DNA from: JANNMJ01 sp031425525
Lineage (GTDB): Bacteria; Bacteroidota; Bacteroidia; Cytophagales; Hymenobacteraceae
Length of the DNA: 64,000 bases
NCBI GenBank assembly: GCA_031425525.1
Contig: JANPJM010000071.1
Span: 18,497 to 82,496 of the forward strand
Reading direction: 5' to 3'
Under the pieces are notes generated by a model that saw only the letters and a program-made list of their open reading frames with translations, was not told the origin of the DNA and did no database searches. A program made the translations under genes and the position numbers. The stretch's first letter is position 1, and each line of letters starts with the position of its first letter. This document shows, one piece after another, positions 42,441 to 52,014 of the stretch.

Positions 42441-43679
42441 TTAAACCATCGTCGGCTGCTTCGAATACAACCCCTTGTCAAGCTTGGCGGCCACTTTCTC
42501 GAAGGCGGCAATGGTGCGCGCTACGTCGTCGAGGGAGTGAACGGCCGTCGGGATGAGACGCAGCATAATCACGCCCTTCGGTACCACCGGGTACACCACG
42601 ATGGAGCAGAAAATGCCGTGGTTCTCGCGCAAATCGAGCGTGAGTTGCGTAGCGTCCGGTATCTCGCCGTTGAGGAACACCGGCGTCACCGGCGACTGCG
42701 TATTGCCCAAATTGAAGCCCTTTTCGCGCAGCCCGGTTTGGAGGGCGCCCACGATCTCCCACAACTGATCTTTCAGCTCCGGTTTCGCGCGCAGCAATTC
42801 CAGCCGCTTCAGCGCGCCCACCACGAGCGGCATCGGCAGACTCTTCGCGAAAATCTGCGAGCGCATGTTGTAGCGCAGGTATTCGATGATGTTTTCGTCG
42901 CCGCTGACGAAGGCGCCAATCGAGGCCATCGACTTCGCGAACGTCGAGAAATACAGGTCGATCTGGTCTTGCACGCCCAAGTGTTCGCCGGTGCCGGCAC
43001 CGGTCGCGCCCATCGTGCCGAAGCCGTGGGCGTCATCGACGAAGAGCCGGAACTCGAATTTCTCCTTCAGCGCCACCACTTCGCGCAGCTTGCCGAGGTC
43101 GCCGGACATCCCGAACACGCCTTCCGTGATGACCAAAATGCCGCCGCCGGTTTCCTCGACGAGGCGCTGGGCGCGCTCCAACGATTTTTCGAGCTTCGCA
43201 ATGTCGTTGTGCGGGTACACGAACCGCTTGCCCTGGTGCAGCCGCACGCCGTCGATGATGCAGGCGTGGGCCTCGGAATCGTACACGATCACGTCGTGGC
43301 GGCTCACGATGGCGTCGATGATCGACACCACCCCCTGATACCCGAAGTTGAGCAGCAGCGTGTCGGGCTTCTGCACGAAATCCGACAGCTCGCTTTCGAG
43401 CTGCTCGTGAATCGTGGAGTTGCCGCTCATGATGCGCGCGCCCATCGGGTAGCCCATCCCCCACTGCGCGGCGGCTTCGGTGTCGGCCTGGCGCACTTCG
43501 GGGTGGTTAGCGAGGCCGAGGTAATTATTGAGGCTCCAGGTGAGTACTTCCTTGCCGCGAAACATCATCCGGGGACGAATTTCGCCTTCCAGTTTCGGGA
43601 ACGTGAAGTAGCCGTGGGCGTAGTGCGAGTGCGAGCCGAGCGGGCCGCGGTTGCGGACAATTTTGTCGAATAAATCCAT
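42441..43679 (-). CDS. spt: Serine palmitoyltransferase-type PLP enzyme
   Basis: This 412-aa member of the alpha-oxoamine synthase family condenses an acyl-CoA with an amino acid. LTWSLNNYLGLANHPEV, the stacking histidine in YDSEAHAC (H138), VDDAHGFGTMG (D216, H218) and the PLP lysine K249 in FSTFAKSMASIG are all present. Similarity to Bacteroidota sphingolipid-forming serine palmitoyltransferase is stronger than to KBL or BioF (for example the MGYPMGARIMSGNSTIHEQL segment). It would make 3-ketosphinganine for membrane sphingolipids. The alternatives are KBL or BioF, which are less likely because no bio or tdh gene is near. Confidence 0.78.
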   Translation of the reverse strand: MDLFDKIVRNRGPLGSHSHYAHGYFTFPKLEGEIRPRMMFRGKEVLTWSLNNYLGLANHPEVRQADTEAAAQWGMGYPMGARIMSGNSTIHEQLESELSDFVQKPDTLLLNFGYQGVVSIIDAIVSRHDVIVYDSEAHACIIDGVRLHQGKRFVYPHNDIAKLEKSLERAQRLVEETGGGILVITEGVFGMSGDLGKLREVVALKEKFEFRLFVDDAHGFGTMGATGAGTGEHLGVQDQIDLYFSTFAKSMASIGAFVSGDENIIEYLRYNMRSQIFAKSLPMPLVVGALKRLELLRAKPELKDQLWEIVGALQTGLREKGFNLGNTQSPVTPVFLNGEIPDATQLTLDLRENHGIFCSIVVYPVVPKGVIMLRLIPTAVHSLDDVARTIAAFEKVAAKLDKGLYSKQPTMV

Positions 43680-43783
43680 GCTGGCGTAAACAGGTGACGA
43701 ACAAATTCGGCCCGAACCGTGGGACGAATTTTAGCCGATTGAGCAAAAGTACCGCCGCGCCCGTTTTTACGCGCTTAATCGCG

Positions 43784-43791
43784 TAGTTTTG
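43784..43791 (+). promoter_or_regulatory. -7 box of the Uma2 gene
   Basis: TAGTTTTG matches TAnnTTTG and ends only 4 nt before ATG 43796, predicting a leaderless mRNA. A TTTT run at about 43764 could serve as the -33 region. Confidence 0.6.
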
Positions 43792-43795
43792 CCCC

Positions 43796-44383
43796 ATGCA
43801 GCCAGTTGAATCGCTTTCCGACTTAGACCCTGAAGGCTTTTACACCTACGCCGACTATTGCGCGTGGCAGTTTGAGGGTTGGGAAGAGATTGTTGATGGC
43901 CGACTGACGCCCCGGCGCGGGCCCTGGGGAACGCCTCACAACCGCGCGGCCAGCAATCTGCTACAGTCGCTATGGCACCGCGCCAACGTACTCGAACCGG
44001 TGGGCGCCGACGGTCTGCATATGATCGCCGTGGCGCTTGGCGGCCCTATGAGCGCCACCGTCGTGGTGCCGGATTACGTCATCTGGCGCAAGCCGATGCC
44101 CCCACGTACGCACGATTACTTTGAGGGTGTCCCGCTGTGGCTGATCGAAATTACCAAGCCCGGCAGCGAACACCTCGATTGGGTTGTCAAGCACCACCTT
44201 TATGAGCGTTCCGGTGTGGAAGAATACTGGATCATTTCGCCGGAGGCGCAGACCGTCACCACGTACCACTTGCGCGACGGACGTTATATGCTAACGGGCG
44301 AATGGTGGGAATCCGGCAGCATTCCGAGTCAATCTTTACCGGGTGTCATCCTCGAATGGGACGCCCTTTTTGCCGCGCGCTGA
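43796..44383 (+). CDS. Uma2 family endonuclease-fold protein
   Basis: This 195-aa protein belongs to the Uma2/DUF820 family with a PD-(D/E)XK nuclease-like fold. The family pattern is visible: VVVPDYVIW, then PLWLIEITKPGSEHLDWVVK and HLYERSGVEEYWIISPEAQ. The catalytic acidic residues and lysine would lie in VPD...EITK. The biological role of these proteins is not settled; many copies occur in transposon-rich genomes. It ends 46 nt before accC. Confidence 0.85.
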   Translation: MQPVESLSDLDPEGFYTYADYCAWQFEGWEEIVDGRLTPRRGPWGTPHNRAASNLLQSLWHRANVLEPVGADGLHMIAVALGGPMSATVVVPDYVIWRKPMPPRTHDYFEGVPLWLIEITKPGSEHLDWVVKHHLYERSGVEEYWIISPEAQTVTTYHLRDGRYMLTGEWWESGSIPSQSLPGVILEWDALFAAR

Positions 44384-44429
44384 ATCCAGAAGCAGCCGCC
44401 TTTTTTTGCCTTCGATCTTCTCTGTCATC

Positions 44430-45949
<1,520 letters not shown>

Positions 45950-45950
<1 letters not shown>

Positions 45951-46180
45951 TGTTGGAGCAAAAGCCACTGAAACACCGCCGATGGTACATCGTGAGTTTG
46001 CTGCTGAGTCTTGGCCTTACTTGGTTTACAGGAATGTCGTTGGTCAGTACACTGATTGATGACAAGTACTACCAGGAAGGAGTTGGTGAGTATGAGCTTC
46101 AGGCTTGGCAATTAGGTTTTAGCGCTTCTGTGTGCTTGAGTGCGTGGCTGCTATGGCGGATTCTTCGCTCCCGACCATAA
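45950..46180 (+). CDS. Small two-helix membrane protein
   Basis: This 76-aa protein starts at GTG 45950, whose G is the last base of the accC stop (gtaGTG), implying translational coupling; TTG 45953 is an alternative. A basic N-terminus (QKPLKHRRW) is followed by two membrane helices (YIVSLLLSLGLTWFTGMSLV, then FSASVCLSAWLLWRIL) with an acidic loop between (DDKYYQEGVGEYELQ). No family was recognised. Confidence 0.5.
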
Positions 46181-46189
46181 CCTCAATTT

Positions 46190-46282
46190 GTCATTGCGAG
46201 GAGGCTTTGCGACGAAGCAATCTCACGAATGCTCAGCGCGCCGGCTTAATGCGAGATTGCTTCGCTTCGCCTGCAATGACAG
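46190..46282. repeat. Palindromic MITE/REP-like element
   Basis: The left arm GTCATTGCGAGGAGGCTTTG (continuing CGACGAAGCAATCTC) and a right arm with GCGAGATTGCTTCGCTTCGC and GCAATGAC are imperfect reverse complements separated by about 24 nt. This TCATTGCGAG...GAAGCAATCTC word is a familiar interspersed element in many bacterial genomes. No coding capacity is seen. A decayed relative lies near 39909-39960. Confidence 0.7.
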
Positions 46283-46332
46283 ATCAAAGCCCCGCGCCCG
46301 AAGGGCAACACAGCACGTGGGTTCGCGGTGCG

Positions 46333-46388
46333 GCGGGTCTGGAGACCCGCGTATAGCCCGCACGGGGCAGAGCCCCGCGCGGGCTATT
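46333..46388. repeat. Double-hairpin repeat, copy 1
   Basis: The first hairpin is GCGGGTCTGGAGACCCGC (46333-46350). The second is ATAGCCCGC...GCGGGCTAT around CACGGGGCAGAGCCCCG. The same pair recurs at 47660-47710, and a partial copy of the second hairpin lies at about 47550-47580. Directly after it, GGAATGTTGGACGGGCTGGG loosely resembles the ATGTCGGGGTGGCGG tail of the other copy. Confidence 0.7.
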
Positions 46389-46468
46389 GGGGAATGTTGG
46401 ACGGGCTGGGCAACGGTGGGGGAAGAAGATGGCTCACGCGACGGTCAGGATGTTTTTCTTTCCTCCTT

Positions 46469-47497
46469 ATGTTCGCCCGTATAGCCGCTTACCGCCAAGG
46501 CGCGACTCTTTTTGCTGAAGCAGGTCAATCGGGCCTTACCTGCTGGTACGCGCTGCGGCATACTTGGGGCGGCGGCGCGCTGCTGGTGGTGCTGTGGCTG
46601 CTCGCCATCGGCGCACGGGGGCAGGCGAACGGGCAGCCGGAGCAAACGGTGGTGGCGGGCAAAAAAATGTCGTACCAAACCGACGGCCTCGCTACCCGGC
46701 CGCCCGGCGCGCCCGTGGTGGTGTTTGAAGGCGGCGTGGGCGCCGGCACGGAGAATTTCGCGCCGCTACTGGCCGACCTTTCTGCCTATCAGGTGCCGTG
46801 GCTTACGTATGCCCGCGCGGGCCTCTACGGGTCCGACGACGACCCGACCGTGCGCACCGATCTGGAGGTGGTGCAGCGTCTGCACACCCTGTTGCAGGCG
46901 CGGCAGATTGCGCCGCCTTACGTGCTCGTGGGGCACTCGCTGGGGGGCGCGCTGGTGCGGCTCTACACGGCTACTTACCCCGCCGACGTGGCGGGCTTGG
47001 TGCTGATCGACCCCACCAATTTTATGCTGACGGCGGCCGATGACCAGCAGATCAAGGTGCAGTCGAAGAGCGCCGTAGGCTACCGCAAGTTGTTCAGCGT
47101 GATGCTGGCGAAGGGGGCGGCGGACGCGTCGATCCCCCCGCACATCCGCAGCGATATGCAGCGCACGGCGGAAGCAAATCGCACGCATTATTTTCCTCAG
47201 TACCAGCACCTGCCGCAGCTGCCTAATATCCCGACCACTATTTTACTGGCGTATAACGGGCCGGTGGAAGGGGGCGAGGAGGCGCTGGCGAAGGAGATGC
47301 ACATTAACGGCCCGGCGTGGTTCGCGCTGGCAAACAAGTACCGCATTCAGGATTTTACGGCGTTGATTGCGCACCACAACCACAGCGCGTTGATTCTGCT
47401 GCCGGGCTACGTCCACGTCATCCATCATATGGACCCTGGATTGGTCGTCCACGCGATACGGGAGGTGTGGCAGAAAGCCCAAAGTGAGCAGAAATGA
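46469..47497 (+). CDS. Alpha/beta hydrolase
   Basis: This 342-aa hydrolase has an N-terminal hydrophobic export or anchor segment (GGGALLVVLWLLAIGARGQ). The nucleophile elbow is VLVGHSLGGALVRLYTATYP, with DPTNF after the next strand and a C-terminal catalytic histidine candidate in YVHVIHHMDP. The start of the fold is PVVVFEGGVGAGTENFAPLL. It is probably a periplasmic or secreted esterase/lipase-type enzyme; the substrate is unknown. ATG 46469 lies after a repeat region, and a later start near the hydrophobic segment is possible. Confidence 0.78.
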   Translation: MFARIAAYRQGATLFAEAGQSGLTCWYALRHTWGGGALLVVLWLLAIGARGQANGQPEQTVVAGKKMSYQTDGLATRPPGAPVVVFEGGVGAGTENFAPLLADLSAYQVPWLTYARAGLYGSDDDPTVRTDLEVVQRLHTLLQARQIAPPYVLVGHSLGGALVRLYTATYPADVAGLVLIDPTNFMLTAADDQQIKVQSKSAVGYRKLFSVMLAKGAADASIPPHIRSDMQRTAEANRTHYFPQYQHLPQLPNIPTTILLAYNGPVEGGEEALAKEMHINGPAWFALANKYRIQDFTALIAHHNHSALILLPGYVHVIHHMDPGLVVHAIREVWQKAQSEQK

Positions 47498-47526
47498 GGT
47501 GATTCGACCTTGCCAGACACGCTCGG

Positions 47527-47745
47527 AAGCGCGTCTTGAACAAACCCGCGAATAGCCCGCACAGGGCAAAGCCCCGCGCGAAGTGCTCTGCTCGCCGCGC
47601 GTACTTGGCTATATCAGCATGGAGGATCCTAGTGGACGCTCTACTGGTTTCGCCGCATGGCGGGTCTGGAGACCCGCAAATAGCCCGCACGGGGCAGAGC
47701 CCCGCGCGAATCGGGATGTCGGGGTGGCGGCGGAATCGGGGGTAG
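47527..47745. repeat. Double-hairpin repeat, copies 2 and 3, with accC-tail-like end
   Basis: The copy at about 47540-47580 contains AATAGCCCGCACAGGGCAAA. A fuller copy at 47660-47745 has GCGGGTCTGGAGACCCGC, AATAGCCCGCACGGGGCAGA and GCCCCGCGC. It ends in a 30-nt segment (47716-47745) differing from the last 30 nt of accC at two positions, both synonymous in the accC frame. No gene was found between 47498 and 47776. Confidence 0.7.
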
Positions 47746-47776
47746 GAATGGCGTCGCTTCGCACCATTTGACCTAT

Positions 47777-48295
47777 CTACATTGTCATAAAGTGAGAAAA
47801 TTTCTGGATTACATAAGCCGTCTTGCGCGGCGTGAAATGGGCTTTTCGCCAAAAGGCAATTGCATTTACTGCCAGCGCCCGGACTCCTTCCTTTCGGAGT
47901 TGCTCTGTACCAGCCCCACGTCCGGTGATGGTATGCCGTTTTAATTTCACGTTATACAGTACCGGGTCAAGACGCTCAAATGCTGCATCTTCAACGTGTC
48001 CGTCGGGCGCAATCAAGAGCCTTAGTACAACCATTCCTTCCACTCCTTGCCGGAGCGCAATTGCGGGATAGCGCAGCGAATCGAGGTTCGACAGCAATTT
48101 GATGGAATCAACAACGGCGTCCACTAGCATAGGAGTGCTGCGAAACGGTTCATCCTGAATCGTCTTGAACGACAACGTCGGCAGCGGGCCAAGCTGCGGT
48201 TTGGGTCGCGGCTTCGCGTGGCTCTGCCGATACTGCGCGTGAACGAACTGTGGACTACCAACTAACAGGGCGTACAGGAGCAGCTTGGCGTACAT
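47777..48295 (-). CDS. Secreted TonB C-terminal-like protein
   Basis: This 172-aa protein has a signal peptide (MYAKLLLYALLVGSPQFVHA). The domain SLRYPAIALRQGVEGMVVLR, then LLIAPDGHVEDAAFERL, resembles the TonB C-terminal domain. Unlike true TonB there is no N-terminal membrane anchor with a long Pro-rich linker, so it is probably a periplasmic TonB-like protein, not an energy transducer. Flanks on both sides are repeat-rich. Confidence 0.65.
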   Translation of the reverse strand: MYAKLLLYALLVGSPQFVHAQYRQSHAKPRPKPQLGPLPTLSFKTIQDEPFRSTPMLVDAVVDSIKLLSNLDSLRYPAIALRQGVEGMVVLRLLIAPDGHVEDAAFERLDPVLYNVKLKRHTITGRGAGTEQLRKEGVRALAVNAIAFWRKAHFTPRKTAYVIQKFSHFMTM

Positions 48296-48386
48296 AGGCC
48301 GTTTATTTGGACGCGAAAACCAAAACTACACCGTGTGAAGTATTCGCGGGCGTCTCATCCGCCAGTAGCCCGGTCAGTAACTACGG

Positions 48387-48702
48387 ACTCCCCGCCCCGG
48401 AGGGGGCGGGGTGGCTGATCGAAGATCAGACGGGGTGGGGCGATTGCGCGTAGAGGGCGCCAGACGAGCCGCCGTTACGGGGTTTGTCTTTGGCTTACGG
48501 TTTCTGCCCAAGCTAGCTATCCACGCCTACCGCAGTCGCCCCACCCCGGCCCTGCGGGCCACCCCTCCCCCTCCGGGGTGGGGAATCGGCTCTACTGCCT
48601 AGCGCGAATCGAAATGTAGGCGCGGGCCTTGTGCCCGCCCGCACGTTAGCACGTACCCAAATACAGCAACCGCGCGGGCGGGCATTAGGCCCGCCCGTAC
48701 GT
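48387..48702. repeat. Large inverted repeats in a gene-free stretch
   Basis: Two arms of about 53-56 nt (48387-48442 and 48537-48589) are imperfect reverse complements (CGCCCCGGAGGGGGCGGGGT against CCCCTCCCCCTCCGGGGTGG). A second pair follows: GCGGGCCTTGTGCCCGCCCG (48622) and GCGCGGGCGGGCATTAGGCC (48672). Between 48296 and 48779 I see no gene. These resemble interspersed GC-rich hairpins of Hymenobacter-like genomes. Confidence 0.65.
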
Positions 48703-48779
48703 TTATACGGCCAATTTCTAGATATCTGCCCCTAGCGCCGCCCATACCGGCGCGACCCGCTAACTAAAAACGTTCGCCC

Positions 48780-49499
48780 CTACACCAAATCGAACACGCT
48801 CCGCACCCCCACTTTGCGCGGCGCGATAAACGGCTCGCCAAACTCGAAGCCGCCCAGGTGGCCCATCTCGCGGGCGCGGGCTTCGAGGAATTTCAGAAAC
48901 TCCGGCGAGGAGATGTAGGTGTTCGGCTCGGTCGCCTGCGGGTCGAAGAACTGCGTGCGGAAGGCGCGGATCGCGTCAACCTTCGCCTCCCAATGCCCGC
49001 TGATATCGACGATGAAATCGGGCGTCAGCAGCCGATCCTGGATGTAGTGATACACGAGGCGCGGGCGCCACGGCGCCTGCGGGGTACCATCGACGGCGAG
49101 GGTTTCGACTTTGGCGAGGCCGCTCAGGAAACACGCATCAGCCACGAGCTGCGCGCCCCGGCCGTGGTCGGGGTGGCGGTCGGCGGGGGCGTTGCAGAGG
49201 ACGATGTCGGGTTGCAAATCGCGCAGTTGCTGGATGACGGCAAGTTGCGATTCGCGGTCGTTACGAAAAAAGCCATCGGCCAACCCTAGGTTGCGGCGCA
49301 CGCTCAGGCCCAGAAGGCGCCCGGCGTCGAGTGCCTCTTGGGCGCGGGTTTCGGCCGTGCCGCGCGTACCCAACTCCCCCAGGGTCAGGTCGATGATGCC
49401 CGTGCGCCGGCCGCGCGCGGCTTCCGCGATCAGGGTGCCGCCGCAGCCCAGTTCGGCGTCGTCGGGATGGGAGGCGAAAGCGAGGAGGTCTAGTTTCAT
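48780..49499 (-). CDS. bshB1: Bacillithiol biosynthesis deacetylase
   Basis: This 239-aa LmbE-type zinc deacetylase removes the acetyl group from GlcNAc-malate in bacillithiol synthesis. The zinc and catalytic motifs FASHPDDAELGCGG (H11, D13, D14) and CNAPADRHPDHGRG are intact. TLGELGTRGTAETRAQEALD and the C-terminal FFDPQATEPNTYISSPEFLK are typical of BshB1. ATG 49499 is chosen over an upstream Met that would add six residues. Confidence 0.92.
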   Translation of the reverse strand: MKLDLLAFASHPDDAELGCGGTLIAEAARGRRTGIIDLTLGELGTRGTAETRAQEALDAGRLLGLSVRRNLGLADGFFRNDRESQLAVIQQLRDLQPDIVLCNAPADRHPDHGRGAQLVADACFLSGLAKVETLAVDGTPQAPWRPRLVYHYIQDRLLTPDFIVDISGHWEAKVDAIRAFRTQFFDPQATEPNTYISSPEFLKFLEARAREMGHLGGFEFGEPFIAPRKVGVRSVFDLV

Positions 49500-49517
49500 T
49501 TTGGGGGAAAGCTTCAA

Positions 49518-49569
49518 GCTATAAGCGGCAAGCTACAAGAAACTGGTGACGTGGCTTGCGGCTTATAGC
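49518..49569. repeat. Inverted repeat between bshB1 and the M23 gene
   Basis: GCTATAAGCGGCAAGC (49518-49533) pairs with GCTTGCGGCTTATAGC (49554-49569) with one mismatch around a 20-nt loop. It lies 13 nt past the M23 gene stop (minus strand) and before the bshB1 start. It may terminate the M23 transcript, although no long T-run follows. The AAGCTATAAGC word recurs in the flanks (49509-49583). Confidence 0.6.
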
Positions 49570-49582
49570 TTACGGCTGGCAG

Positions 49583-50758
49583 CTATTTTAAGCGGATATT
49601 ACGCCCCAGTTTAAGCGTAGTAGTGGGCGTGATATTGTTGAGTCGGCAAAGCTGCGCGATACTGACGTGGTACCGGCGCGAAATCTTGCCCAGAATATCG
49701 CCCTGCCGCACCTTATGGTACGGCACGCTCCGGCCGCCGCGCACCTGCCCCGGCCGCGCGGTGCGCGCCGCGCGGTGGAAATAATCGAAGAGGCTCGCCG
49801 ACACGTCCAGCTCGGTACGGCTCAAGCGGTTGGCGCCGAAGTTATAAATGATGCCGGGGTCGAAGGGGTTGCCCTCGAACCGCGTTTCGTAGTGCAGATG
49901 CGAACCCGTGGAGCGCCCCGTGGAGCCGCCCAACCCAATGGGTTCACCGGCGCGCACAAACTGCCCGACCTTTACGAATACGCGCGACATGTGCCCGTAG
50001 AGCGTCTCCAGGCCATTATAGTGGCGCAACACCAAGTGGTTGCCGTAACCGGAACCATCCCAATTAGACACCCGGATTACGCCGTCGAACGCCGCGCGGA
50101 TGGTGTCACCGGTTTCGCAGTCGATGTCATCGCCGTAGTGCCAGCGGCCCCAACGCGGGCCAAACCCGGAGGTGGTGGGCGTGGTCTGCAGCGGCATGTG
50201 CGCCAGCCGCCCGCGCGCCGAATCCACGAGCGTCAGGTGGACGGTATCGCGCAATTGCCGCCCATCGACGCGGTACGGATTGATGTACCGCGAATCCCAG
50301 ATGGCGTAATACCCGGCGACTTTGATCCAAGTCGAATCGACGAGTACCTGCTCGCTCATCTCCACAATCTGCTGATCTTCAATCCCTAGGTCGAGCGTCG
50401 AAGTGTCGGTATTGACGATATTCAGCTCGCGCGCCGGGTTGAAGTATACCGACTGCGTGGCGTCCGACGAATCGCTCGGCATCGCCTCCACGCGTACATC
50501 GACGGTGGTATCGGGCTTGATGTAGCGCAGTTTCGGCGCCTGGGTTTTGTAGAAATCGCTGCGGGCGCCGGGGATCGGCCCCGGCGGCGGTGCCGAGTAG
50601 GCGGGCACCACCGGCCGCCGGTACGCCGGGGCGTGCCGCCGCGATTTCTTCCGGCTGCGGCGCCGACGCGACTGCGCGTCGGCCTCGAACGTGCTGGCCA
50701 GCAGCACGAACAACGCCAGCAGCGCGGTAAAAACAAGGCGAAACGAGGGAAAGCGCAA
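49583..50758 (-). CDS. M23 peptidase with LysM domain
   Basis: This 391-aa secreted peptidoglycan hydrolase has a signal peptide (FTALLALFVLLASTFEADA), then a very basic Arg/Ser segment. The M23 (lysostaphin-like) domain follows with zinc ligands in GRWHYGDDIDCETGD and SHLHYETRFEGNPFDP. A C-terminal LysM domain (YHKVRQGDILGKISRRYHVS, then LCRLNNITPTTTLKLG) binds cell-wall glycan. It probably works in wall remodelling or cell division; it could also be a non-catalytic activator if a ligand is altered, but none appears missing. Confidence 0.9.
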   Translation of the reverse strand: MRFPSFRLVFTALLALFVLLASTFEADAQSRRRRSRKKSRRHAPAYRRPVVPAYSAPPPGPIPGARSDFYKTQAPKLRYIKPDTTVDVRVEAMPSDSSDATQSVYFNPARELNIVNTDTSTLDLGIEDQQIVEMSEQVLVDSTWIKVAGYYAIWDSRYINPYRVDGRQLRDTVHLTLVDSARGRLAHMPLQTTPTTSGFGPRWGRWHYGDDIDCETGDTIRAAFDGVIRVSNWDGSGYGNHLVLRHYNGLETLYGHMSRVFVKVGQFVRAGEPIGLGGSTGRSTGSHLHYETRFEGNPFDPGIIYNFGANRLSRTELDVSASLFDYFHRAARTARPGQVRGGRSVPYHKVRQGDILGKISRRYHVSIAQLCRLNNITPTTTLKLGRNIRLK

Positions 50759-50839
50759 AGTCAGAAAGTAGGACGCGGGCCATTGGCGGGTTGCCTTCGC
50801 CGCCGCGCATAGCAGAAAATTTCCGTTGCCGGCAACGGG

Positions 50840-51823
50840 TTAGTGCATCTCGCGCGCGGCCAGAAACCGTTCGGCGTCGAGCGCGGCCATACAGCCGGTG
50901 CCGGCGGCCGTCACGGCCTGGCGGTACACGAAATCCTGCACGTCGCCGCAGGCAAAAACGCCGTCGATGTTCGTTTTGCTCGTGCCGGGGATGGTTTTGA
51001 GGTAGCCCGCCTCGTCGTGCATCACGTAAGGCTGGAAAATCGACGAGTTCGGCTCGTGGCCAATCGCCACGAAGAAGCCCGTGATCGGAATGACTTCCTC
51101 CACCCCGGTCACGCGGTTGCAGACACGCACGCCTTCCACGCCGTGTTCACCCAAAATTTCCTCGGTCGTGGTGTTCCAACGCACGTCGATTTTGGGGTTC
51201 TTCAGCACGCGCTCCTGCATAATCTTCGAGGCTTTCATCTCGCCCTTGCGGATGAGCATCGTGACCTTCGAGCAGAGATTGGCGAGGTAGGTTGCCTCTT
51301 CGCACGCCGTGTCGCCGGCGCCGACGATGGCTACCTCCTGATTGCGGTAGAAAAAGCCGTCGCACACGGCGCACGCGCTCACGCCCGAGCCGTTGAGGCG
51401 CGCCTCACTCTCCAGCCCGAGCCACTTGGCCGAGGCACCCGTGGAAATGATGACTGCATTGGCCTCCACGATGTATTTTTCATCGATGGTGACGCGGTGC
51501 GGATAGCCCGAAAAATCGACGCTCGTGGCAATGCCCGTGCGGATGTCGGTGCCGAAGCGCTCGGACTGGCGCCGCAAATCTTCCATCATTTGCGGCCCCA
51601 TCACGCCGTCGGCGTAACCGGGGAAATTTTCGACATCGTTGGTAATCATCAGTTGGCCGCCGGGTTGCAGCCCCTGATACATGACGGGTTTGAGGTTGGC
51701 GCGCGCCGCGTAAATGGCGGCCGTGTACCCTGCCGGGCCGGAGCCGACGATCAGCAGGTTTACTTTTTCGTGGGCCGCCGGGCGCGTCGTGGCGGCATCA
51801 GCGGAAACAAGGACTTCGTTCAT
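50840..51823 (-). CDS. trxB: Thioredoxin-disulfide reductase
   Basis: This 327-aa NADPH-dependent flavoprotein reduces thioredoxin. FAD binding is shown by LLIVGSGPAGYTAAIYAARA, the redox centre CAVC by C151 and C154, the NADPH site by EVAIVGAGDTACEEATYLA, and the C-terminal FAD motif by GVFACGDVQDFVYRQAVTAA. The N-terminus is about 15 residues longer than usual, so a later start is possible. Confidence 0.96.
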   Translation of the reverse strand: MNEVLVSADAATTRPAAHEKVNLLIVGSGPAGYTAAIYAARANLKPVMYQGLQPGGQLMITNDVENFPGYADGVMGPQMMEDLRRQSERFGTDIRTGIATSVDFSGYPHRVTIDEKYIVEANAVIISTGASAKWLGLESEARLNGSGVSACAVCDGFFYRNQEVAIVGAGDTACEEATYLANLCSKVTMLIRKGEMKASKIMQERVLKNPKIDVRWNTTTEEILGEHGVEGVRVCNRVTGVEEVIPITGFFVAIGHEPNSSIFQPYVMHDEAGYLKTIPGTSKTNIDGVFACGDVQDFVYRQAVTAAGTGCMAALDAERFLAAREMH

Positions 51824-51915
51824 ACAGATTGTAAAACAACGCCACCGGACGCAAAATTACCCGGCAGAAACCAGCAACATTACCCTAATACCGCTTCGGC
51901 TCTAGCCAAAACAAG

Positions 51916-51946
51916 TCCGCCCCGTGCGCGGGTGGCACGGGGCGGA
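51916..51946 (-). terminator. Terminator of rpoD
   Basis: TCCGCCCCGTGC and GCACGGGGCGGA form a perfect 12-bp stem with a 7-nt loop. On the minus strand it follows rpoD (stop at 52015) and is followed by TTGTTTTGG. Confidence 0.8.
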
Positions 51947-52014
51947 AAATTTAACCAGCCAGCGGCCAGATTGACAGTCAAGGACTTACTCAGCCCCCGA
52001 AAGTTTGCCTGACC

